From the NCBI GenBank assembly GCA_038231615.1, contig JBBRLA010000373.1, forward strand, positions 1 to 8,362: a DNA stretch of 8,362 nt, written 5' to 3'. The stretch comes from JBBRLA01 sp038231615 (GTDB lineage Bacteria; Myxococcota_A; Polyangia; Palsa-1104; JAEUJZ01). This document shows positions 1 through 5,357 of this stretch, in pieces. Under the pieces are notes generated by a model, which was not told the DNA's origin, made no database searches, and saw nothing but the letters and a program-made list of their open reading frames with translations. Position 1 is the stretch's first letter; the number at the start of each line of letters is the position of its first letter. A program made the position numbers and the translations under genes.

Positions 1-1
1 C

Positions 2-526
2 GTCGAGAAGCTGCTGCGGCGACGGGGACAGATGCCCCAGGAAGGCGCCGACCCCGAGGCCCAGGAGCAGAGCCTGTGGGACAAGCTGTGCGCCGCCTCG
101 ATCCAGGGCCGCATCGCCACCGGGCCCAAGGCCGGCTGGCGAGTCCGGCGGCTGGGTGGTCATTGGGTGCTTCTGCCCCCGGGGGATCGCTATCTGTGCG
201 CCGACTCCGACGGCTTCAACGTGCATGCCCACACCAACGTGGGCGCCGGGCACAAGCCGCGCACCCAGGCGCGCACCATCATCGATTCCATCATCGGCCA
301 CCTGGGCATGGGCCGCACCCCCGAGCGGGTTTTGAACGAGATGAAGAAGGCCAAGATCATCGGCGAGGCCGGCTTCCAGTGGCAGATGAAATTCATCAAG
401 GAGATCACCACCGAGGACGAGTTCCTCATCGACAAGTCCCCATGGGGTGAACCCGGTGAACCCCACTTCGGCGGCCACAACGAAAGCGCTGCTATGGGTC
501 GGACATACAAGTCCGAATCGCCTTGA
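2..526 (+). CDS. IS91-like transposase fragment (5' end outside window) with an unrelated in-frame tail
   Basis: The frame is already open at base 2, so the ATG at 32 is probably internal and the true start lies before the window. The first ~85 residues contain LLRRRG, a run of acidic residues, then AASIQGRIATGPKAGWRVRRLG and GFNVHA. I recognise this as the region after the catalytic part of IS91-like (Y2/HUH) transposases common in deltaproteobacterial genomes. In those proteins the sequence should go on with an Arg/Leu-rich stretch (RLERLCRY type). Here it changes after about base 270 into a Lys/Glu/Ile-rich tail (TIIDSIIGHLGMG, then FIKEITTEDEFLIDKSP) that I do not recognise. The tail keeps strong G/C third-position bias to about base 440, so it looks truly coding, then decays; the last codons run into the hicAB promoter. 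It is probably a deletion or insertion chimera of a dead transposase. Family assignment is from memory of motifs. Confidence 0.5.
   Translation, partial: VEKLLRRRGQMPQEGADPEAQEQSLWDKLCAASIQGRIATGPKAGWRVRRLGGHWVLLPPGDRYLCADSDGFNVHAHTNVGAGHKPRTQARTIIDSIIGHLGMGRTPERVLNEMKKAKIIGEAGFQWQMKFIKEITTEDEFLIDKSPWGEPGEPHFGGHNESAAMGRTYKSESP
499..516. promoter_or_regulatory. Operator-like palindrome 1 upstream of hicAB
   Basis: TCGGACATACAAGTCCGA is an 18-bp inverted repeat with perfect 6-bp arms (TCGGAC/GTCCGA). It lies 7 bp upstream of the hicAB -35 box and exactly 31 bp (about three helical turns) from a near-identical second copy, so both would face the same side of the helix. HicB here has a C-terminal helix-turn-helix, and HicB proteins of this type autorepress their operons; binding to this site is inference. 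Confidence 0.6.
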
Positions 527-551
527 CAGTCGGACATGAAAGTCCGATCAT
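523..551 (+). promoter_or_regulatory. hicAB promoter (TTGACA, 17 bp, GATCAT)
   Basis: A perfect sigma-70 type -35 box TTGACA (523-528) is followed by 17 bp and GATCAT (546-551), which matches TATAAT at 4 of 6 positions. The expected transcription start, 6-7 bases after the -10, is 557-558, which is the A of the hicA ATG. The -35 lies between the two palindromes, and the second palindrome fills the spacer and the first two bases of the -10, so a bound repressor should block RNA polymerase. Confidence 0.55.
530..547. promoter_or_regulatory. Operator-like palindrome 2 inside the hicAB promoter
   Basis: TCGGACATGAAAGTCCGA has the same perfect 6-bp arms as the copy at 499-516 and differs from it at two bases of the central hexamer. 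It covers the spacer between -35 and -10. Its placement and 31-bp phasing with the other copy suggest cooperative autoregulation by HicB (or HicAB). Confidence 0.6.
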
Positions 552-557
552 ATTTCC

Positions 558-779
558 ATGACTGCCGCCGAGCTTCTCCGCAGGGTCAAGCGGTACGCCG
601 ATCAGAAGGGCCTGCCTTATCGAGTCGAGAAGCGCCGCGGCAAGGGCAGTCACCAGACCCTTTATCTCGGCAGCAGAAAGACAATCGTTGCAATGCACGC
701 TGGCAGCGAACTCAAGCCCAAGACCTTGCACAGTATGATCACGGGCTTGGGTCTTACCCACAAGGACATCGAGGAGTAG
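558..779 (+). CDS. hicA: HicA-type mRNA interferase toxin
   Basis: A 73-residue protein with the HicA layout: an N-terminal helix (AAELLRRVKRYADQKG), a strand with the G-K-G-S-H motif at residues 28-32 that carries the catalytic histidine (His32), then a strand and final helix (TIVAMHAGSELKPKTLHSMI). HicA toxins have a double-stranded-RNA-binding-like fold and cleave mRNA, independently of the ribosome, to arrest growth; the partner HicB binds and blocks them. Length and gene order (toxin first) are typical. The ATG at 558 has no Shine-Dalgarno sequence (tatttcc precedes it) and coincides with the predicted transcription start, so translation is probably leaderless. The stop lies 4 bases before hicB. 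All motif residues look intact, so it should be functional. An overlapping open frame from 536 is a shadow. Confidence 0.85.
   Translation: MTAAELLRRVKRYADQKGLPYRVEKRRGKGSHQTLYLGSRKTIVAMHAGSELKPKTLHSMITGLGLTHKDIEE
771..776 (+). promoter_or_regulatory. hicB ribosome binding site inside hicA
   Basis: GAGGAG, formed by the last two sense codons of hicA, lies 7 bases before the hicB ATG at 784. It is a strong site. hicA has none, so the antitoxin should be translated more efficiently than the toxin from the shared message, which is the expected safe balance. Confidence 0.7.
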
Positions 780-783
780 CATC

Positions 784-1212
784 ATGAGGTTCGCTTACCC
801 GGTCGACTTGCAGCCCGATGAAGGAGCGGTTGCAGTTTCGTTTCGGGACTTTCCAGAGGCCCATACCCAGGGCGAAACGATCGCCGACGCGCTGGTCCAG
901 GCGGTGGACTGCCTGGATGAGGCGGTGGCGGCACGGATCATGGACGGTGAGGACGTGCCGCTTCCATCCGATCCGCTGGAAGGGCAGTATCTGGTTGTGC
1001 TGCCCTCGCGCACAGCGGCCAAAGCGGCGCTACACCTGACCATGCGTCACGCGGGTGTCAACCGTGTGCAACTCGCGTCTGCGCTGAGATGCGATGAAAA
1101 GCACGTACGCCGGCTGCTCGATCCAGCGCACCGTAGCGACCTGGACCAGTTGGAACGGGCCCTGGCACTGCTGGGCAAACGCATCATCGTGGAAGTTCGA
1201 GACGCGGCCTGA
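784..1212 (+). CDS. hicB: HicB antitoxin with C-terminal helix-turn-helix
   Basis: A 142-residue protein. Residues 1-75 form the HicB partial RNase H-like fold: strand FAYPVDL, then AVAVSFRDFPEAHTQGET (the FPE..T.G motif of HicB), then the helix ADALVQAVDCLDEAVAARI. Residues ~78-130 form a Cro/HigA-like helix-turn-helix (AAKAALHLTMRHAGVNRVQLA, then EKHVRRLLDP), ending in KRIIVEV, as in HicB proteins that repress their own promoter. It neutralises HicA by direct binding and should bind the twin palindromes at 499-547. The start is set by GAGGAG 7 bases upstream; the 4-base gap to hicA indicates one operon. It ends 49 bp from the convergent lipoprotein gene. Confidence 0.9.
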   Translation: MRFAYPVDLQPDEGAVAVSFRDFPEAHTQGETIADALVQAVDCLDEAVAARIMDGEDVPLPSDPLEGQYLVVLPSRTAAKAALHLTMRHAGVNRVQLASALRCDEKHVRRLLDPAHRSDLDQLERALALLGKRIIVEVRDAA

Positions 1213-1234
1213 GGTGCGCCCTCCTTGGACTACC

Positions 1235-1261
1235 TTCCCCGTCCGTCCCCGTCCCCCGTCC
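1235..1261. repeat. C-rich short tandem repeat (CCCCGTCC type) between convergent genes
   Basis: The 49-bp gap between hicB and the lipoprotein gene holds repeated C-runs separated by GTC or GTCCGTC. The minus strand, which would be transcribed past the lipoprotein stop, therefore has three runs of four or five G plus GG pairs. No stem-loop terminator with a T-tract is seen here. Confidence 0.5.
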
Positions 1262-2191
1262 TTAGCGAGGGGCGAGGATGCGCCACAGGCTGGTCGGGGC
1301 CACGCCTGCGGGATCGGGCGACGACTCGAACGCCAGCCAAAGGCCGTCGGGCGACCAGGTGGGGGCGCCGTCGTAGCCCTGCTGATCGGTGATGCGCTGG
1401 GGGCTGCCTCCGCCGGCTGCGATGACAAAGAGGCTGTCGCCCCCCGGCCTGCCCCCGCTGCTGGAGTAGACGATCCTTTTGCCGTCGGGCGAAAAAGACG
1501 CGTCGGTGCTGGACTGCTGCGGCGAGGTCACGCGCATGAGATTGCTTCCATCAGGCCGCATGGTGTAGATCGCCCACCCGCCCGCAAGGCGTTGGAACAG
1601 GATCTGATCGCCTGCCGGCGACCAGTTGGGCTCCCGGTCAACGCCCCCGCTGGTCAGGCGGACCAGCCCGCTGCCGTCCGCCCGCGCCTTCCAGATCTCG
1701 ACCGAGCCCGCGCCGGCGCCTGCCTCGAAGACGATTTCGTTGCCGTCGGGGGAGAAGCTGGGCTCGATGAAGTCCGTGCCAGCAAGGCGGGTGATCTGCA
1801 TGATGTCGCCTCCGTCCGCCTTGCTGGTGAAGATCTCCTCCTTGCCGCCGGCGCGGTCGGAGGCGAAGGTGATGCGAGAGGTCGCTGCGTTCCAGCACGA
1901 TCCCGGCAGGTTCACGTTGCTGGCGCCGTCGTCGAGGACAGGATGGGAGGACCCACCTGGTGTCGCTCGCGCCACGTAGAGCCCTGCGGGCCCGGCGTTG
2001 TAGCCTCGATGCCAGAGGGTGAACAGGATCTCGTTGCTGTCGGGCGAGTAGCAGGGGTTCTGCGCGCTCGTCGCTCCGGTAGGGGAGTAGACCAGGCATG
2101 ATCCGTCCTCGCGGCAGCTGGCCGGCGCCGCGGCCGGGGAGCAGGCGCCAAGGCACGCGAGACAGAGCCAGGTGAGCAGGGTACGGCGCAT
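1262..2191 (-). CDS. TolB-like (PD40) beta-propeller lipoprotein
   Basis: A 309-residue protein from the ATG at 2191 (MRRTLL), with GGAGGAGG just upstream. The frame can also start at GTG 2206, which overlaps the stop of the gene before it by GTGA, but the ATG gives the better export signal. Residues 1-17 are a lipoprotein signal (RR, hydrophobic core, lipobox L14-G-A-C17); Ser at +2 fits outer-membrane sorting. The rest is made of about six PD40/WD40-like repeats of the form SPDGxxIxF...IWxxxxDGxxxxRLT, for example SPDSNEILFT, SFSPDGNEIVFE, NWSPAGDQILFQ, SFSPDGKRIVYS and TWSPDGLWLAFE, as in the TolB and DPP-IV propellers. Such surface propellers usually mediate protein or ligand binding; no catalytic motif is visible. 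It is probably co-transcribed with the small gene upstream. The partner and precise role are unknown. Confidence 0.85.
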   Translation of the reverse strand: MRRTLLTWLCLACLGACSPAAAPASCREDGSCLVYSPTGATSAQNPCYSPDSNEILFTLWHRGYNAGPAGLYVARATPGGSSHPVLDDGASNVNLPGSCWNAATSRITFASDRAGGKEEIFTSKADGGDIMQITRLAGTDFIEPSFSPDGNEIVFEAGAGAGSVEIWKARADGSGLVRLTSGGVDREPNWSPAGDQILFQRLAGGWAIYTMRPDGSNLMRVTSPQQSSTDASFSPDGKRIVYSSSGGRPGGDSLFVIAAGGGSPQRITDQQGYDGAPTWSPDGLWLAFESSPDPAGVAPTSLWRILAPR

Positions 2192-2202
2192 TGCCTCCTC
2201 CT

Positions 2203-2646
2203 TCACGCTTTCCTCAAGGGGATGGGGGCGGGGTGGCGCTCAGATCCTCCAGCGAGCGCATGGTGACCAGGCCGATGAAGCGGAAGCGCGTGCTGCGCGT
2301 AGGCGTAGGCTGCGTTCTCCTTCTTCAGGGCATAGTACACCGTCAGCACCGGGATGCCAGCGGCAAGGTAGTCCGCTAGGCCGCAGACGTACTCTTCCGA
2401 GCCCGCCTTCAGGGTCCGCGGACCCGCGCAGTAGGACGGGTGATCCGGCGGGGCCTGCCCGGCGCGGAGCGGAAGACGGCAATCTCCCTGGCGCTTGTCG
2501 GTGCCATGCACGTCGGCGGTGCCATCGAAGAACACCTGCTCTTGGGCCTCTCCATCAAGGAGAGCGAGGTAGCCCTGCAGGTCCCGCAGGTTCCCTGACC
2601 AGCCGTCGGGATCACCGGCCACAATCCACTCCGGGGAGCCGAGCAT
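2203..2646 (-). CDS. Unrecognised small protein, probably frameshifted near its 3' end
   Basis: The start at 2646 (ATG) is supported by GAGGAG 5 bases upstream. Residues 1-118 are acidic and well coded (DPDGWSGNLRDLQGYLALLDGE, FFDGTADVHGTDKRQGDC, YVCGLADYLAAGIPVLTVYYALKKE), with three cysteines, and match no family I know. No signal peptide is seen. After about base 2290 the frame becomes His/Pro/Arg-rich with poor third-position GC. The neighbouring frame there reads RFRFIGLVTMRSLEDLSATP, with G or C at nearly every third position, and stops at 2214-2216. A single-base insertion around 2285-2300 (or a sequencing error) would explain this; the repaired protein would be about 143 residues. As sequenced, the frame ends at TGA 2203-2205, overlapping a possible GTG start of the lipoprotein gene, so the two look like an operon. 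Confidence 0.6.
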   Translation of the reverse strand: MLGSPEWIVAGDPDGWSGNLRDLQGYLALLDGEAQEQVFFDGTADVHGTDKRQGDCRLPLRAGQAPPDHPSYCAGPRTLKAGSEEYVCGLADYLAAGIPVLTVYYALKKENAAYAYAQHALPLHRPGHHALAGGSERHPAPIPLRKA

Positions 2647-2650
2647 GCAT

Positions 2651-2936
2651 ACTCCTCGTCTATAGTTTAGTACCAGGAGGCGCTTTGCGATAGATGAGAG
2701 GATAGGACAGGCAGGGCAATCGAGTTCTACCCTCTCGCCGACGTGAGGAGGCGGAGGTTAGAAGGTTAGGGCGAATAACCCACCTCTCGACCCTCGGCCA
2801 CGAACCGGCCACACAGGTCCGGCCAATTTTCAGTTTACATAATGCAAGTTATCGGCGACATTTACCTACATTGCCACATGCCTTTTGCGCCTCATCGCCG
2901 TAGATCGATCACACGTCTCCCGCTCCTCCATTATTG
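2651..2936. other. Non-coding stretch between divergent transcription units
   Basis: No frame has convincing codon bias here. It should hold the minus-strand promoter for the 2646 gene; on that strand an AT-rich segment with ACTAAACTATAG lies before the GAGGAG ribosome site, but no clear -35/-10 pair can be named. Minor structures are a 5-bp inverted repeat GGTTA/TAACC around 2764-2780 and two CGGCCAC direct repeats near 2795-2812. The short AT-rich run at 2824-2850 is a possible plus-strand promoter, without a good -35. No RNA gene was recognised. Confidence 0.45.
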
Positions 2937-3113
2937 GCCCTGGAGGCGCTGCGGGTGGGCCTGTCCCTGGCCGCGGTGTGCGAGCGCTTGTGCTCACACT
3001 ACTACGGAGAGGCAGAGACGCAGCGTCAGGTATTCGGGCTGCTCTCGCGCTGGGTCAGGGACGGCCTGCTTGCCGCCGATGGCGAAGAGGATCATGAACC
3101 ATGCCCACCATGA
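2934..3113 (+). pseudogene. PqqD-like C-terminal fragment, 5'-truncated
   Basis: This frame is missed by simple ATG-based reading because it has no ATG; it is open from 2904, right after TAG at 2901. From about 2937 it reads ALEALRVGLSLAAVCERLCS, then HYYGEAETQRQVFGLLSRWV and RDGLL, with strong GC third-position bias, ending at TGA 3111-3113. The pattern (hydrophobic helix, G-x-S-L, helix, acidic linker, V..LL..W...GLL) is that of the C-terminal winged-helix half of PqqD/RRE-like peptide chaperones. The expected N-terminal strands are absent in all three frames upstream, where codon bias vanishes, so the gene has probably lost its 5' part. TTG 2934 is the only near start and has no ribosome site. 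A generic winged-helix protein remains possible. Confidence 0.4.
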
Positions 3114-3174
3114 TAAAGATTCGAGGAGCGGATTCATGAAGACAGCGCACTCATGGACCGGGAGACTTCCGTGA
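3094..3174 (+). CDS. Possible small ORF (26 or 12 residues) coupled to the next gene
   Basis: The frame from ATG 3094 encodes 26 residues (MNHAHHDKDSRSGF followed by MKTAHSWTGRLP). An internal ATG at 3136, with a strong GAGGAG 7 bases upstream (3123-3128), encodes just MKTAHSWTGRLP. The stop TGA (3172-3174) overlaps the GTG start at 3171 as GTGA, the classic coupling arrangement. Codon bias is weak, so the peptide itself may be unimportant and its translation may serve to deliver ribosomes to the downstream gene. A leader or modified-peptide precursor is a more speculative option. Confidence 0.3.
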   Translation: MNHAHHDKDSRSGFMKTAHSWTGRLP

Positions 3175-3548
3175 CAGCCCACCCCGAGAGAATCATCCTG
3201 GTCTACGACGCCGACAGCGGCCTGCGTGCCATGCTCCTCGATGTTCTCAAGAAGGTCACCGGCCGAGAGGAGTGCGCCCTGTGCGAGATCGCCTACAGCC
3301 CCATCGGCAAGCGACGCTCGTGGGCGGCGTGCGAGGCGCGCCTCGGCGTTCCGGTCGAGGAACTCCATCGCGAAAAGCTCCCCGGGGCATGGGGGATCGC
3401 CCGCGCCCAACTGCCGTGCGTCCTCCGGCGGGTCGAAGGCGGGGCCCCCTCCCTCCTCGTGAGCCGCGACGAGATCGCCCGGTGCCGAGGGAGCGTCATG
3501 GAACTCGAGCGCCGGGTGCGCGATGCTCTAAAGCGAAGCCCGATCTGA
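3171..3548 (+). CDS. Uncharacterised YxADSGL/CxxC protein
   Basis: A 125-residue protein from GTG 3171, chosen because GGGAG lies 6 bases upstream; ATG 3153 in the same frame adds six residues but has no ribosome site. Conserved-looking features are an N-terminal strand IILVYDADSGL, then a helix, then CALCEIAYSPIGKR with a C-x-x-C pair, then HREKLPGAW. I know this combination (YNADSGL, CxLCxxTYG, HRDE) from short uncharacterised proteins in many bacteria; no function is established to my knowledge. The paired cysteines suggest metal binding or redox activity. There is no signal peptide or membrane segment. The gene converges on the CobW-methyltransferase gene 18 bp away, so a shared pathway is possible but not shown. 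Confidence 0.7.
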   Translation: MTAHPERIILVYDADSGLRAMLLDVLKKVTGREECALCEIAYSPIGKRRSWAACEARLGVPVEELHREKLPGAWGIARAQLPCVLRRVEGGAPSLLVSRDEIARCRGSVMELERRVRDALKRSPI

Positions 3549-3565
3549 TTGCGCCAATCTGATCG
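3541..3565. terminator. Hairpin between convergent genes, possible bidirectional terminator
   Basis: CGATCTGATT (3541-3550) and AATCTGATCG (3556-3565) form a 10-bp stem with one T-T mismatch and a 5-base loop (gcgcc). It includes the stop codon of the plus-strand gene (3546-3548) and ends 1 bp before the stop of the minus-strand gene. No T-tract follows on either strand, so intrinsic termination is uncertain. Confidence 0.5.
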
Positions 3566-3566
3566 C

Positions 3567-5357
3567 TCAGGCCGGGCGCTCCGCGATGAGCACTCGATAT
3601 TGCACCGCTCCGGCCCGGACCGCCCGCTCCGCCTCGCGCAGCAGATCGCGCGCGGCCTTCACGTCGAACTTGCCCCCAAGCGGCTGCCCCCCGGACGCCG
3701 CGGCCAGAGCGGCACCGACCAGGTTGCGCTTGATGCGACCGATCAGTTCATGCAGGGCGTCCGTTGCGTCCCACTCCTCGGTCACCGGAAGCCCCGCGTC
3801 CCTGAGGGCGCGGCGATAACCGTCGGCGGACAGGGCCCGCTGAAGGCAGGTGCCGGCGTGGACATAGTCGCGCAAGGCCTCGGGGATCGGTCCCTCTACC
3901 ACCATGTCGCTCACCGCCAGACGACCGCCCGGACGCAGCACCCGGCGCATCTCGGCCAATGCCCCCGGCTGATCGAAAAAGGTCGACAGGGCGCACTCGC
4001 ATAACACGGCGTCGAAGTCGGCCTCCTCGAAGGGCACGGCGTGGGCGTCGCCCTGGCAGAGCGTGAGGCGATCCTCGTGAAGGGGGCGGGCCGAAGCGTC
4101 CAGGCCCACCCCACGCACGGGCCAGCGCGACAGGATCGCCCGCAGACTCCTGCCATTGCCGCAGGCCACGTCGAGGACGCGGCGGCCCTCGTGAAGGGCG
4201 AGGCGTCCGGCCATTTGCAGCGTCAATTCCACGCCGCCGGGATGCAACGACTCGCCGAGCAGGTAGCGGACGTCGGGGCGCTCATAGAAGGCGGCGCAGC
4301 AGGAGGCGTCATCTCCGCTGCCACAGCGGAAGGCATAGCGATGGGTCGGCACTGGGCGTGCGGGTTGGAAGCAGGACAGCTCATCCCACTCGACCCGCGC
4401 CGGATGCGCGGCGCGGCCGAGAGCGTCGCGCAGGCGGGCCTCCAGCTCGGCCGGGGGCAGGGCGACGCGGGCGTTGACGATCCACTGCGCCTCGCAGACC
4501 GGGGCCGCATGGGGCGACTCGTCGAGCATCGGCTCCCCACCGCGCCGCAGCAAGGCAGCGCCGCCGCCGTCGGGCCCGCTGCCGGTGAGCTTGACATGGG
4601 CCACGGGCTCGCTGGACAAAATGCGCAGGAAATCCTCCATCACGCGGGCCGGCATGAAGGGCGTCTCGGCGCGCAGCGTGACCCGGGCGTTGAGCCAGCC
4701 GAGAAGCGCCTCGGCGGCGGCGTAGCGGTCGTAGTCGATGAGGAGCGGCGGCGCCGGCCGGGCCGGCCGGGCCGAAAGCCAGCGGTCGATCCCGGCCCCG
4801 GTCAGCCCGGAGACCGGCACCACCGCCAAGTCGGGACGAATGGCGCGGATGGCGGCGCTCACATCCGGGGGTGACAGATCGGCGCGGCTGAGTAGGACCA
4901 CGTCCGCTTCCTCGATCTGTTTGTAGAACAGATAGGCCACCTCGGAGGGGACGCTCCCCGCCGCCACCTCGGCGACGCGGAAAGGGTCGACCACCACGGC
5001 CAGCGGCAGGACCGAAAGCCGGCCCGGATGCCGGTCGGCGAGCGGCGCGAGCACCGTGGCGACCAGGTCGGTGCAACTGCCGACCGCCTCCAAAAGGGCC
5101 ACGGTGGCGCCGGCCTCCGCGGCGCGGACCACAGTGGCCTCCAACTGGTCGTAGCGGCAGCAGAAGCAGCCCCCCACGATCTCCCGCACGCCTCCGGGGA
5201 CCGTCCGCTCGCACAGGGCGGTGTCCACCAGCCCCCGGCCCTGGTCGTTGGTCACCAGCAGGACCCGCTCGCCGCGCTCCGTCAGATGCCGGGCCAGCGC
5301 CCGCATCGCCGTGGTCTTCCCGGCGCCGAGGAAGCCGCCGATCACCTGCACCTTCAC
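3567..5357 (-). CDS. CobW-type GTPase / SAM-dependent methyltransferase fusion
   Basis: A 596-residue two-part protein. Residues 1-~345 are a CobW/COG0523 metallochaperone GTPase: Walker A GGFLGAGKTT (7-16), the metal-binding GGCFCC (62-67; C64-x-C66-C67), LEAVGSC (89-95), a base-recognition motif altered to SRAD (157-160), and a CobW_C domain with AHVKLTG (253-259). Residues ~350-596 are a class I methyltransferase: CC pair 353-354 in CCAAFYERPDVRYLLG, then HPGG, motif I VLDVACGNG (394-402), GVGLDAS (416-422), DFDAVLCECAL (448-457) and LRPGGRL (474-480). From memory the second part resembles DVU_1556-type (TrsM) methyltransferases. CobW proteins use GTP to deliver a metal, often zinc or cobalt; the client here is unknown. 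The GTG start overlaps the radical SAM stop as GTGA, with GAGGG upstream, so translation is coupled. No break is seen at the domain junction, so the fusion looks natural. Confidence 0.85.
   Translation of the reverse strand: MKVQVIGGFLGAGKTTAMRALARHLTERGERVLLVTNDQGRGLVDTALCERTVPGGVREIVGGCFCCRYDQLEATVVRAAEAGATVALLEAVGSCTDLVATVLAPLADRHPGRLSVLPLAVVVDPFRVAEVAAGSVPSEVAYLFYKQIEEADVVLLSRADLSPPDVSAAIRAIRPDLAVVPVSGLTGAGIDRWLSARPARPAPPLLIDYDRYAAAEALLGWLNARVTLRAETPFMPARVMEDFLRILSSEPVAHVKLTGSGPDGGGAALLRRGGEPMLDESPHAAPVCEAQWIVNARVALPPAELEARLRDALGRAAHPARVEWDELSCFQPARPVPTHRYAFRCGSGDDASCCAAFYERPDVRYLLGESLHPGGVELTLQMAGRLALHEGRRVLDVACGNGRSLRAILSRWPVRGVGLDASARPLHEDRLTLCQGDAHAVPFEEADFDAVLCECALSTFFDQPGALAEMRRVLRPGGRLAVSDMVVEGPIPEALRDYVHAGTCLQRALSADGYRRALRDAGLPVTEEWDATDALHELIGRIKRNLVGAALAAASGGQPLGGKFDVKAARDLLREAERAVRAGAVQYRVLIAERPA

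Noticed and set aside
536..787. Alternative frame starting within the second palindrome and overlapping hicA
   Set aside because: It overlaps hicA in another frame, has Gln/Arg/Ser-rich content and no motif.
1094..2101. Plus-strand frame of 335 codons across hicB and the lipoprotein gene
   Set aside because: It overlaps two well-supported genes in other frames, has no ribosome site and has low-complexity composition.
2842..3093. ATG-started plus-strand frame leading into the small ORF region
   Set aside because: Its sequence is Arg/Trp/Cys-rich over the PqqD-like segment, whose coding bias lies in a different frame. Only the last 26 codons were kept as a possible small ORF.
4041..5214. Large open frames on both strands inside the CobW-methyltransferase gene
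   Set aside because: They are shadows of the fusion gene; no domain motif appears and Arg/Ala/Gly content is extreme.
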